Source: Strigamia acuminata
Taxonomy: Eukaryota > Arthropoda > Chilopoda > Geophilomorpha > Linotaeniidae
Direction of reading: 5' to 3'
Length of the DNA: 64,000 nucleotides
NCBI GenBank assembly: GCA_949358305.1
Contig: OX442315.1
Location: 29,786,427 to 29,850,426 of the forward strand
Shown: piece after piece, positions 20,041 to 32,659 of the stretch
Numbering within the stretch: the first letter of the stretch is position 1
How the letters are laid out: the number at the start of each line of letters is the position of its first letter
Translations under genes and position numbers: made by a program
The notes under the pieces: generated by a model
What the model saw: the letters and a program-made list of their open reading frames with translations, nothing else
Told to the model about the DNA's origin: nothing
The model's database searches: none

Positions 20041-22980
20041 GAACGTTAGCGGGTTTTTAAAAAATGATTTTTTTTTGTATTTTTTTTTCTTGTATTTTTT
20101 TTGTTTTTTTGTTTTCTTTTTTCTCATTCCTCACCCATTTAGCCCGATTTTGGATTTTCGTGTAAGCCAAAACGCTCGGTGATCTGTTTTTGTTTAATCG
20201 GAATCAAAAATTTAAATTTCTATTTGATGAAATTCACGAGAATTTGGTATAAAATTTGTTCGTTTAGTTTTCCATCCGTAATTCATAGTGTATAGTTTTT
20301 TTTTTTTAAATTCAAAATTTCAATTTCCTCGAGTCGTTTAAAGTTTGGTGATTATTTTTTATTGCCTTTTATTTGTTTTTCGTTGGTGGTTGATAAGTAC
20401 AAACCGTTTTTTTTTTTTATCACTTCATTTTCTAACTGTATAGTGTATACTAAAATTAAATTTTGGTAGAAATTCATTCATCAAGAACCAGTGAAATAAA
20501 AATATTGGTAAATGAAGGCTTTGAAATACAACATTAGGCCTAACCATTCGGGACTTATTGTAGTTGTCGGTTTAAAACCGTTCCTGAATTTGATTTCACC
20601 CCCGCATGAAATAATTCTGTGATATTGAGTAATTGACCACCAGGCTTTAAACACTTATTTTTATTTCTTTCCTTTTTTTTAATTTAAAATTTTATATCCC
20701 TTTTTATTATTTTTTTTCTCTATTTTTTTCTCTATTTTTTCTACTACACCGATGCAGTACAATCAATGTTTTTTAAATATGTAATTAAGATTATACATTT
20801 TAAAAAAAAATAAGAAATGTGAAAAAAACGACTAAAAAAATATCGGGGACCAACTGCTGGTAAACGAAAAAAGTGATGAATTTTTTTTAGATTTTTTTTT
20901 GTATGTGTGTAGAAAAAAAAACTTTTTTGTTATTATAATTTTATTTTTAATGAAAAAAAAACAAACCCGCAAACAATATGGCGAATAACTCATTCGGATA
21001 TTTTGTTAAACAACCCATCTTGGACTGCCCTACATCGGATCTGACCCAATTTTGCAAAAGGTATTCTGGACTGGATTTTTTTGTTTTGTTTATTTTTTAT
21101 TATTTTAATTACAATTGTAGGTTTTATAAAGCTTTCTTTAAAAAAAATTGTGTTGGCTTTTTCGTAAAGAAAAAAAAATTATTTTCATTTTTTGATATGT
21201 TTTATTTTTGTACGATCGAAATTTTGTAAGCACTGATCGAAGGATTTGTGTAATCTGGTAATGGATGGATTCAAAATGACGTGTTCAAAAGCTTAAACAA
21301 TTGTACAAAGACAATTATGCCTTATATTTACCAATTTATTTTAATGATTGGTACCGTTTTGATTGGTTTTCGAGTTAAATTTTCTTTTTATTTTTATTTT
21401 TAAGAGAAAAAAAAATCCATTTTAATTGTATTAAAAAGAAATTTTGGGTTCGAACTATTTTTATAATTGTAATTGTGTAAAAAAAAAAAAAAAAAAAAGA
21501 ATTTTTTAAAAAAAATGTCAAGTATTGTGTAAAATGGACCATTTTCACGACATATGAGATTCTTTAGTATTGTTTACTTTTGTTTAGTTTGTGCCTCGAA
21601 AAATGAAGTTTTAGGGTTAAAATAAAATCTTTTCTCGTTCTGAAATTGGTCCATTAATATTACTAAGGATCAGGGTAAGATCGAAAGTGTTTTGGAATTT
21701 TTTCCGTTTTAATAATTAATTAGGAATTAGAATTTAAATTATTTCAACAAACTTTTGTCTAAACGCAAATCACTCGAGTGAATTTTTTCTGTATTTAATT
21801 AATTAAGGGGGAATTTTAAAAGGAAAAACAAGATGGATGACGATTTTAAAAACAAAACAACAAAGAAAAAGTAATAATATTGGTTTTCTAATGGTGCAGT
21901 ACTGGTAGTGCAAATTACGCTTAAAGCGGATGTGATCCTAAACATTTTTTGTCCTTTTTGAATCCTGAAAAGTTCAACACTTTGGACAGCCACGTTTTTG
22001 CATTTTACACAAAACAAACGGGTAAAAACATTACAGAAAACAAACGAATGAATAAATCGATAAATTGGTTAGTGAAAAATTGATTAGAGTAATTTATTTT
22101 TATAGCTTTAGCGAAGGAATAATAAAAATTAAAAACAAATTGGCTGTTGAAGCAATAAATGTTTAGCTTGTCGAGGTTCAAAAAAATTATGATGGGAGTT
22201 TCTTCCTGATGAACAATGGAGGATTTTGTGCTTATTTTGATTTTGATGGGAAAACGGGAGTCAAAATTTGAAGTAAATATAAGAAATGCTTTTTGTGATA
22301 AATAATCTTTTTTCCTTTATAATTTTTAATTTTGTTTAATAATTTGTATTGTCACTTTTTTGTCATTAGTAAAAAAGATTTCTTTCAATGTCATTTTAAA
22401 CACGTGTTCGTGCATTAGTTAAATCATTTCTGTGGCCAGGTAATTTCTTTTTTTTCTTTTTTCTTTTCAATTATTTTATTTTCTTATGAAAATTTTGATC
22501 TCATTTCAGTAAAAGAAATTGGGGACGCATTTTTTTTATTTTATTTTGTATTCCATTATGAAATGTTTAAAAATTAAGAAAATTGTGAGTCAATTGTGGC
22601 CATTTCGTTTGTCAGTATTAATTAATTAATTAATTAATTAAATATATAAAAAAAAAATCCTAAATTGGTGGGAATTTATCACTTTAAAAAAAAATTTCTC
22701 GCTGTAGTGAATTCAATTTAATAGAATTATAGTTCATATTTTGTACTTTATTACATATTTTTTAACCATTTTATCATTATTCTTTTTAGTTTTGTATTGT
22801 CATTTTATGTAAAACTTAAGCCACAATTTTCTCATCTTTTTTTTTGCATGTATAAAGCAAATGTCATTTAGTTTTATGTACAGAAACAACATCTTAAAAA
22901 AGTGATTCTAGTTTTCGTATAGGAATTAAGGTATCTTTTTGTACAGTGAAAAATAAAACTTGGAATGGCAGCATACCAAA
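20041..22980 (+). other. Probable long 3' UTR of BTG
   Basis: About 2.9 kb of very AT-rich sequence without a credible gene, rich in ATTTA and T/A runs. These include an A run at about 21479-21498 and (ATTA)n at 22618-22641. AATAAA hexamers occur at about 20495, 21622 and 22952-22957. The last is followed within 30 bases by GTGTGTGTGTCCTGTTTTG, a classic GU-rich downstream element, so it is the best distal poly(A) site. Extent is inferred, not proven. Confidence 0.45.
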
Positions 22981-22996
22981 GTGTGTGTGTCCTGTT
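22952..22996 (+). terminator. Candidate BTG polyadenylation site
   Basis: AATAAA at 22952-22957 is followed by a GT repeat and T-rich element at 22980-23000. The hexamer plus GU-rich downstream element is the metazoan cleavage/polyadenylation arrangement. Earlier AATAAA copies near 20495 and 21622 may also be used. Confidence 0.5.
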
Positions 22997-25900
22997 TTGT
23001 ATTTTAACTATTCCAAAAAGTAAAAGGATTTGGCTGATTAATACACTATGATTTTTCCAAGAAGTTTTTCTATATACTTCCTTACAAATTTCCTTCCTCT
23101 ACTCAAAATAGGGTTTGGAATTTTACAATTAAAATATTCTTCAAATAAAATTTTTTTATTTAAAAAAGAAATTTTTAAAAATTTTTTACTATTTAATTCT
23201 TCATCGGCTCATTTTTCACGGTGAAAAATGTGAAGAGAACATAAAGCACTCATCTTCCACTATAAGTTAAGTACTCATTAAGCTAGATTTATTTACTGAA
23301 CCATATAAGATACTACGTAAGTTGAAGATGTTGAATTTTGGATTTTTATTCTAGATTTTCCGCTCATCCTTGAAAAAGATTTTAGAATTTTCCAGCTTGG
23401 ATTGCGCCCAACTTCGCTCTCTTGTTTGTTGACCTTGAGCGAAACGAGGCTAAGAAGTTCTTGAACAAGTTGACGTCACAGGTATTGCCAAACCATCATT
23501 TTTCCTACTGTGTAATATCCTATCCTGCTCAAAATTGCGTGTGATTCACCCTACTCAAGTGTCAATTCACAAAAGGAGAATTTCACTTCGCACAAATTCT
23601 AATGTTACTAGCGAGCAAATTCGAATTGATTAAACCATAAAAAAAAATGACTCGGATGTGTTTATACGTATATAAATTTAGACGTTTTTCGAGTTGAAAT
23701 ATGATGTGTAACTCCGATCGAGCTTATATTGCGTTTAAAAGCGAATTGACTTGGGGTTTTTTATTACTCCCAAGCTCGGGAACCGAGTTGACTCATCGCG
23801 AGCCTCATTTTTGTATTTGTTTAGCCTTTTACTCATACAGCGACCTATTTTCACCCCCCACCTGCAAGAGTTTTTATACATATATTTTTATTTTTTTTTA
23901 TCTCTTTTTGCTTTGTTTTTTTTGGTTAAATTGTGTTGAAGGACAAATATGAGTCATTTTTCTGTCATTTATTTGTCCAATTTTCTTTCCCCGTCGTATT
24001 GATTTGTCAATTTTGTCATAGTTTTATTGTATACGAACAAATAGAAATACGAACAAGTAGAAAATCACTTTATTCCAAAAATAAGGACGATCTGACACAC
24101 AAATGACGGATAAACTTTTCCGAGTGATCGATTTCCATGAATGATTAAAGAAAAGGAGGAGTTTGAGTTCTCTATAGGCCCAACCGCAATTTAAAAATAT
24201 TTAATGCGCAGTAAAAAGCGATCAGGTGATTGGAACCATGATTAAATAAAGATAAAAATTATGAAAACAGATAATTAAATCAGATAATTAAATCAGCCGA
24301 AGGTCGCAAACATTGAAGTACTTATAAATGTTTTAAAGTTGTTTGCTTTTTGTTTTTTTTTCCCTTGGCAATAAAGTGTTGTTTTACCAAGCGAAAAAAA
24401 TAATGTTGATAAAGAAGCAGGCGAAAAAAATCGCTACAAAAGCCAACTACGCAACTGCTATCACGTAGTGTGCGTATGTGATCGCCATCACGCAGATGTC
24501 GACGCGCACGTCCACATTGGTTGAAATTGCAACGTGAGCTTTTACATGTGTGCTCCAAAATGGACGTGGTCGAACGAAAAAGAGTAAATCATTTGCGAAG
24601 TTTTTAGGAAACACATGCCAAAAACACTCGGCGAATCTACGGCTTTTCTTGGCCTAATTTTACCATATGGGATTTTGATCTTTGCAACTGTGTCACTTGT
24701 CACAAGAGTAAACAAACAAACCTCAGATATATTCGAATCGGTTGAGACACTCTCGAGCAATAAAAGTCATTGGAAACTTGTTTTCGTTTAAAATGATTTA
24801 TAAAATGGTGAAAAGATAACCTTAAAAAAATAATAATAATCATAAAAAAAACGAGGAGGAAGAAAGAAACATTAAAGGGTTCCAAGAGGCAAAAAGCAGC
24901 TGACTGGATCCAACTGGTTCTGGCTTCTTCCTGCCTGCAAATGGAACATTCCAGGGTCATTTGCCTGCAGTACACAATGGTGTCAGCTGTTCTCTTCTTT
25001 GCTTTTTAAACTACAAACTTATTTTCCATTTACTTTTAAACCTACAATTACAATAGTGGTTGAAGACAATGGCATTTGAGAAGGAAACTTTATTAGAATC
25101 ATTAAAGTAGACTTAGTAGTGGAGTAAAATGGTGGAAAATGGTGGAAAATGGCGGATTAAATTCATTATTTAGTGTAATTATCTGTAATCAATTTATCGT
25201 TTTGCAGTTCCTCTAAACAAGCGGCAATCCAATCGTATGATTTGAGGAATGCAGAAATACAAATTTTGAGATCATTAACTTAAACTTCCTGTTTTCTTTG
25301 TACTTTAAGCGGATACCAGTACACCAGAAGGAACTTTACATTTTCTAAATCTAAATATTTAATAAGCAACAATTTTTTTTTTTATTTGAGGAAGATAAAA
25401 GTCTTCTTTAAAGTTTGAATTTTAACCCAAATTAAATGATGCATTGCTTTTTTTATTATTATAATTTTTGTGATTCTGGATTAATCATTTGAGTTTAAAT
25501 TTTTTTAAAATTTTTTTTCTTTAAATTTTTTTATTTATGAGAAGTTCATGTTAAATAGGGTCAAAATAATCTTGCAACTTACAGGTGAGGTCACTTTAAG
25601 AGGTTGCTGAAGATTTAAAGCTGCGTTTCCAACCGAGAACAATGGCGATATTCTCCGGAAGGATAAAATTATAATGTTCATCTTTTACGAGTAAGACATG
25701 TTTCAGAACTTAAAATGCATTAAAAACTAAAAATAACTCCAGATAAAGAGCATAACGTGCAATTTTGTACATAAACAAAGCTTTTTCTTTCACATATTTT
25801 ATTTATTTATTGCCTAATAATTTATCTACATGATATATATATTTTTTAAATAATCAAAACAATAATCAATTGAAACATCAACACAAACAAAACAATTTTT

Positions 25901-27105
25901 GCATAAAAGTTACAAAATTTAATCCTTCCTGTTACACATTTCATCTGTTATTGTGTTTCTAGGTATTATACATCCAAAACACTGCCAAAATCCAACTGAA
26001 AATCACCTACTGCGCACATAACACAACGATACATCAATTATTAGTGCAGAATTGCTGCCATAAACAAATTTTGACTTTTATGTTTTCGTGTGGAAATAAA
26101 ACGAAATGTTCTGTTCGAATTCGCCATCGGAGAGCAATTAATCAAATGATGTAAGAATTAATAACCATAATAACATATTCTAGAATTTCTAGCAGCCGAA
26201 ATCATCCTCAGCTGTGCGAAACGAAATTGCACATTGTGAGCATAATCTCAGTTTAAATGTAAATTGTTTATTATTTTATTTTAATTATGCATCCATGCTA
26301 AATTACAACTTTAACCTGAGATCACGATATGGGCGATGTCATATTCGTGTCAAGGGTGGTTAAGTGTAGGTAGATGCAGAAGTCCCATGGTCCCGTCTGA
26401 CTGGCGCCCTACCTGGATACGTCACCTTTCGCTGCCCTGTCCTTTGTGGGCCCGGGGGACAATTGTAAAATTGCTCCACATAAAATTGAACTCATTGTGT
26501 AGAGTTCCGGGGGATTTTTTTCCTACCTTTTTCGCTTTCCTGTTTTGTAACTGAGGGGTTTTCTATCTAACTTTTAACTAAAAATGCTACAATTCACTTT
26601 AAAGGGATAAATATGTCGAATGTCTACAACAAACAAAGTGTGCATATTTTCTATAACCGAGCTTTTGTTATTTGATTCTGTAAGGGGACTTGCTCAAATC
26701 CTGTCTACCATAGTGGTGAATAATAACAAGTTTTTTAATTTTAAAAAGCAATCAGTTGATTTTAATCAAGTGAAATAAAGTAAAACTTAAGCTTTTAGAA
26801 AAGTGTTTATTTGGAAGAAGAAATAATATCGAATTTTAAATTTTATTGCAACAACAATTTTTTCTTACAAATTCTATAGAAATAAGAAAAAAATGAGTAC
26901 TGAAATTGTAAAAATCTATACTTTATAAAAAGAATTCTCGTGCAGGTTCCATGCCAGAAATTGCTATGAGTAAAGACGCTCATCATGAAATCTCACCGAC
27001 AGATGGCAGCGCACGCCACGGCTAAGGTTACGGAGTTTATGAAGGCTAAATGGCTGGCTGGACGATGGTTGTTACCACAACACGATTAAAATTAAATTCT
27101 TTAGA
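22997..27105. other. Gene-poor intergenic region BTG-IPPK
   Basis: No coding gene recognised. A perfect TGACGTCA is at 23471-23478. A locally GC-rich patch at 26335-26520 (CCCGTCTGACTGGCGCCC...GGGCCCGGGGG) stands out from its surroundings but matches no RNA or protein I know. A CTCF-like core (CCGACAGATGGCAG) is at 26997-27010, about 100 bases upstream of the IPPK start, in the likely IPPK promoter. Confidence 0.4.
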
Positions 27106-30100
27106 ATGATAGAGGGCATGCATGTTACGAATTTATTACCCGGTGAATGGCATTATGTAGCAGAAGGGAACAAACATGTAGTTTTGCGAATTGCAAAGGT
27201 AAATAATTTAATAAAAGTGATTTATTTATTTTGGGTTTTACAAACTTTTTTGTTTTTATAGGATCAATGTGTGTTGCGAATACGCAAAGAAGATCCTGAC
27301 GAGCCTGATCAGTCAGTAAGAGTCATGTAAAGGATGTTGTGAAAATTCAGTTTTAAAACATAACCTTTGGTACTGATATGAATATTTTGTTTTAATTTAT
27401 CTGTGAATTCTGATTAACAAATTGTCTGGGTGACAAATCGGTTATCAATTTCAACTCAATGTTCGTGTTAGGAAATTGTTATTTGGCCAAATTATGTCAG
27501 TAATTTGTATCAAAGGTTGGGAAAAAGTAGTTTTGCTACATCAATTTTTTAAAGTAAAACTAACTAAGTTAAAAATAATTATAATAATCCTTTTAAAATG
27601 AGCAGACTTTACTGCACAAATTAATTGAACTTTGAAAAGAAATGTCATGTTTATTCCAGAGCTGCAAACATCAATTTCGGCTCATAAACATGTTGTTTGC
27701 TTCATGTTACCATGGCGTTTTCCCCAATTTTAATCCAAGAATTAAATGGAGTCAATTTTCATGTTTCCCAGGAATGTTACTCGAGATAAACATAATAATT
27801 ATTATCAGTATTTTTGAAGCTAAATAATTACACAGTTCTGACAATTTGATCTGTGCGATACGGTTGTCACATAAAACAAAGCGAAAAAAATAAATAAATA
27901 AATGAAACTGTGGTACGGGTACACAATAAAAGAAATAAAAAAAATTTTATTGTCGATTTGAAGGTTCTTCCACTTCTAAAATTGTCCCTGAAATATGTTG
28001 ACGAGGTAATGAAGCCGATCATTGGAAAGGAGTTCGTTGCCAAGGGGGCAAGTGTTTTGGTTTTATTTATAACGACCAAGTGACAATTGATTTTTCTTTT
28101 TTCTTTTTTTAACAAAAAAAATTAATTAATTAATTAATTAATTTTTTTAGGAGTTGGTGAAAATAACTGGAACGGAATTAGAAGAAATCGAGCAGTTTCG
28201 ACCGGGTAAATGCAAAGTTTTTCTTACTCATTTAAAATGTAACTGCTGTTATGCTTGACTGCAGCGGAACTTCTTAATCATGTATTTATAATGCACACAC
28301 ATAATGTATGAAACGAGGTTATTGATTTTAGTGACAAGTAACGGCTAGTTCTCCTAAGACAGGAGAAAAGTGAAGCGAAAGCACTTAAATAAATAATTAA
28401 ATATTTAAAAATCGTACCTTAATATTTTCCCCTTCCTAATTAGATTTTAGGAAGTTTAAAAAATTAAACACGGCGAGTCATTTGGGTATAAAGTTACCCG
28501 ATTGTACAACGTGCATTCCGTCGCAATACGACAGTTATAATAAAATCGGCCCCGTCCTTGCTGTGGAAATTAAGGTAATTTGTAACACAGTTTTTAAATA
28601 AATTATCAAATGACGAGGGAACAGTTTTTGTGTCGAATATTTACAGCCGAAAATGGGATTTCTCACTTCAGGTGATGGGACAGCAAAGAAAATGTGCAAA
28701 TACCAATGGATACAGAGGCAAAAGGTAAAACTTATGTTTTTTGCTCTCTGTTTTTTGTTTTTTTTTCCACAAAAAAAAATTATTTGTGCTCTGATGTGCG
28801 CAAAAAGGCGCCTGATGATGGTCAATGAACTCCACATTTGCCCTCAACCCTAACGATTTAAGGGCATTTTTTTAAAACCGGAATCTCCTGAAATTGCTGG
28901 CTTTCCTTTTCAAACTTTACATGCAGAATAATCTCACATAAAAAAGTAATTGCTATGTAGAGGCAAATGCGTTTGAAACGTAAGTGCATTTTTTGATGCA
29001 TGCCGAAAATTGAACTATCAATATTTTTTAAAGGGAAATTATTGGTAGTTGTTACCGATGAAGTTTACTGAAATTTTTATTGAAATTTTTATTTTTTTTA
29101 TATTTTTTGTTTATTCCAGCTAAATGAAAATCGAATTGAAGAAATTAATGCTTATTGCCCTTTAGACTTATTTTCTGGGTTTGTATAAGCATTAATAATA
29201 TTTAACATTTTTATTTATTTATTTATTTGATTTGTTTAGACAAATTGATCGAATGACATTCGCAATAAAAAGTCTTTTAAAAAATCCACAAAATAATTTG
29301 AGGTTATTTGTAGTAAGTATTATAAATTTAAATTTGAAGTGTAATTGCCATCTTGGTTATTTGTTTTGATTTATAGAATGGAGTACTAGTTTATGGAGAC
29401 AACATGTCTATAGCAGGTTTGGATAATTTCTTAAAGGAAATAACAAGTTGCAGGTAATTGAAAATGAGGTTTTATGCTTTCATTACAATAAATAACTTGT
29501 AACAATGAGATTTGTTTTGTCAATAGGAATCAGTTCGAAGATAAATTCTGTGATCTAGTAATTTCATGTCTCCTCCACAAGTTGCAACCTGAAAAAGACG
29601 ACGGCGATTATCACGAATACGAACACTGTGGATGCGAAGGTTTGTCATTTATAACAGAAAATGGTGTTGCAAATTTTATTACGATAAATGACGGTTATTT
29701 TCAAAGTTTTACTATTAAAAATATGAATAATTTTTTGTTAAATCGGATCTATTCAAGTGTAAATCATGAATCACGGTTGACTTCATTTGCTTGCGAGTTG
29801 TGTGTAAATTGGAATCATGCTGTAAATTTAAAAAAATTCTTTGGACTTATGTAATTTTTTTGCATGCTTATTGATGTCAATGATAAATTAAGAGAGTGGA
29901 AAGGTGTGCCCATCAGGTATTGACCTAACTTGTCCTTGGCTTACATTAAATAGTCGTGTTAATGTTACTCAACCGAAGATTTATAGTGTCACTAGCTGAT
30001 TATAACGGACTAATTTACAATTAAAAAACAATAAAAAATTTTGGATGGCAGGTGGGACCAGAATACAAAATGTGTAGATTATATTGTTTTTATTTTTTAT

Positions 30101-31777
30101 TTTGGTGACCTATTTTTTGAAGAAAAATAAATAAATATTTAAATAAATAAAAAAATTGTTGAGAAATTATATTTTCTGCTCTCACAAGCTTTACATTTTT
30201 ACTTTTACCAGAGATGTAATGTTTTATTTTGTGTCAATAGTTTCAGAAATAAAAACAACTGCACGGAAAGGTGTATTCAAACATTGTGTTCTCGGACGTA
30301 TATTGACTGCTCAAAAATTAGAAATGCACAATAAAGATTTACTACGCACGTATGAAGAAATAAAAACGTTATTGAACGATTATCCACGGACAATGTAGGA
30401 CAAGGAGGCACATATTTTGAAACACATTATTAATTGAATGTAATACTTTTATTTTTTAGCCAATACTTTCTTGTTTATGGATTAAGGAGTGAAAATGAAA
30501 AGATGCCACACTTGCCTGAAGAAATTAAAATTAAACTTCATTCCGTATGTTTAAAGATACATAATGTTGGGTATATGCTATTAATAAATGTTTTTAACTT
30601 CTAGATATCGCAGTTTTTGGTATCTGCTGCAGCCAAAGATTGTTCAGTTATGTTAACGATGCAAAAAGTAGAGAAGCGGTAAGCTTGAATTTGCTTTCAG
30701 GTACTGTTTTGCGGGTCATACAAAAAACAAGGGATATACCCCAATTTCGGTAGCCCATGGGGTACATCTCTTGCTTTGAAGTGACCCCAAAAAATAGATG
30801 TGGGGCAATATGCAAGCGACTAATTAAGAACGTAATTTGATCACATCCAGAGCAAGCGGTAGGCGAGCTCGATGGTATATTGTTGGTTTTTTTCAGCCTG
30901 GCCTCACCATCCGATTCTTGATTTTTTTTTTGTCTTTTCTTATTATGTTTTTAATTTTGCACTATATGAAGCTCATTTCGGCGGCATTAGATAAAAGACC
31001 GGATGGTTCATTTCGATATTCAAAACGAACCATCCGCAGACGACCCGAGCGGTTCACTGCAAGTGTTTGTTTGTTGAAAATTAAAGAAATTTTTTGTTAT
31101 TTTTTAAATTTTGGATTTGAAATTGCTTTTTGTTGAGTATAAATTGCAAGTATTTTGTCGAAAAGAATTCTATTTATTCCTATATTTTAGGAATCGCTAC
31201 AAAACAATGGGTACCTCGATTTGGGCTACAACAAAAAAATAAGTTTTCAAACGACTTAATATAATGATTTGGGTACTCAAATGGGATATACCATCCGTTT
31301 TGTAGGGATTCACCCCATAGTCTAATGCCAAAATGTCTAAGCCGAAATGTCTAATGGACAAAATGTGTAATCCAAAAAGTCTAATGCCTAAATCAAACAA
31401 TATCTAATGCCAAAATGTCTAATAAGTTTTTTTTTTCTTTTTTTCTTACAAGGGGGGCTATGCTCCCCCCCTTGACCCCCACAGATCCGGTTTTAGCAAT
31501 GTCGGCGAAATGAGGATTGGAGTTAGTGGCAAATTAATTTTATTAGACATTTTGTCCATTAGACATTTTGGATTAGACATTTTGGGCGCCACCCTTTTGT
31601 AGTAACCCCTATTTTGCTGAGAGATTTTGTAATTCTGTATTTTTTATTTGCAGGGAAAATGATGAAACAGGGAACAATTTAATTGGAATTGACAGTGACA
31701 GCTACGCATTTAATGTTACAGTTGTTGATTTGGATATGAAACCTCACGAAAGGATTTTACAGTATTTTAATAATTAA
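27106..31777 (+). CDS. IPPK: Inositol-pentakisphosphate 2-kinase
   Basis: Fourteen exons: 27106-27198, 27262-27315, 27964-28059, 28151-28205, 28444-28574, 28647-28724, 29120-29178, 29240-29312, 29377-29453, 29527-29639, 30241-30394, 30460-30544, 30605-30678, 31654-31777 (1,266 nt, 421 residues; human 491). It phosphorylates the 2-position of Ins(1,3,4,5,6)P5 to make InsP6. Family landmarks are in order: the N-terminal WHYVAEGNKHVVLRI nucleotide-binding strand, VLAVEIKPKMGF, YCPLDLFSG, IKSLLKNPQNNLRLF, AAKDCSVMLTM and FNVTVVDLDMKPHERI. The protein is shorter than human because the insert between the FVNG region and the YEEIKTLL region is small. A second in-frame ATG at 27118 is an alternative start. 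The donor of exon 3 (TTG|GTTTTA) is weak and is chosen for phase and homology. The 975-bp last intron carries a MITE-like repeat. Confidence 0.93.
31000..31036. repeat. Perfect 10-bp inverted repeat in IPPK intron 13
   Basis: CGGATGGTTC (31000-31009) and GAACCATCCG (31027-31036) are separated by 17 bases, giving a possible hairpin. It lies within the last IPPK intron, left of the MITE-like block. Confidence 0.7.
31310..31600. mobile_element. MITE-like palindromic element in IPPK intron 13
   Basis: The left part (31319-31426) has several copies of a unit like GTCTAATGCCAAAAT. The right part (31541-31588) has three copies of the reverse complement (ATTAGACATTTTG). Flanks are GGGATTCACCCC on the left and GGCGCCACCC on the right. 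Between them is a perfect 9-bp stem, CAAGGGGGG (31449-31457) with CCCCCCTTG (31466-31474). No coding sequence. The ends suggest a non-autonomous DNA element; I cannot assign a superfamily. Confidence 0.55.
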
Positions 31778-32659
31778 AAAAAAAGATTACAATTGTTTTT
31801 AATAATAAAGAATACAACAGGTATAAATGACCGATTATTGAATTTATTTAATCGTAGCAGCCTAAATATGATCATAAATCTTTAACAACTCTTATTAGTT
31901 CGAAAAGGCTAAACTCATCTGGATTCATATGAAAAAATAAAAAACCTCGTAACCAAAACCTAAAAAAAGTAAAGACGGCCATTGGTGGTGCACTTAAGCA
32001 CCGCACACATCGCACCAATCGCAAGTAGCCCGTTAAATTAAGTATTTTCTTTAATACCGTAGTTTTTAAATACAGTAATTTGGTGTTGGTTTACTTAATT
32101 TACAAGCGACATAATCAGAATTGAATGTAAAATTGCTGATTTCCCCCCATTTCTATAATTAAAATTAATATCAATACGCCAGATTCGCATTAGAGTTGAT
32201 TGTGAGTTGTGTGACGTCAGATTACGTGCTAAATCCTGTGACCCGATCACAATTGTATAATCTGTTATCCGAGACCAAGAAACACTAAAACCCCTTGTGG
32301 CGATTTTACATTTGTTTGTTAAGGCGGTGATTCGGTCTTTTGACCGAAAATTAAGCTGTAGTTATTTTATTCCTGTTTCTTTTGTATTTAGGACAAATGC
32401 GATAATGTCAAGTATTCAAACCGAAGTTAATATCAAAATCATTAGTGTTTTTTACCAAGAAAAAATGTCGATTGCGATGTAGAAGCATGTATTTGTGAGC
32501 TGGGTAAGTGCCATTGCCGTCAAAATCCACTATGGCTGCCGAAACCTTGAAATTTTCTGCTCTAGTCTAGATATACACGATATTTGAAATACTGCCTTTC
32601 CTCCAAGATCCAAAATGCTTATTACAAATTTTTATCTTTAAAAGTTGCCAAGAAACAGA
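31778..32659. other. IPPK 3' end and KMT2C/D promoter region
   Basis: AATAAA at 31804-31809 is the likely IPPK poly(A) signal. A perfect CRE palindrome TGACGTCA lies at 32212-32219, about 450 bases before the KMT2C/D start. An acceptor-like CTTTAAAAG directly precedes 32645, so a non-coding 5' exon of KMT2C/D may lie in this stretch. No coding gene here. Confidence 0.4.

Noticed and set aside
21440-21470. GGTTCGAAC considered as a tRNA B box.
   Set aside because: No A box or cloverleaf stems at the required distance.
29640-29854. Open extension of IPPK exon 10 to a stop at 29854 as an alternative C terminus.
   Set aside because: The donor GAAG|GTTTGT joins in phase to the conserved 30241 exon, and the extension has no family similarity.
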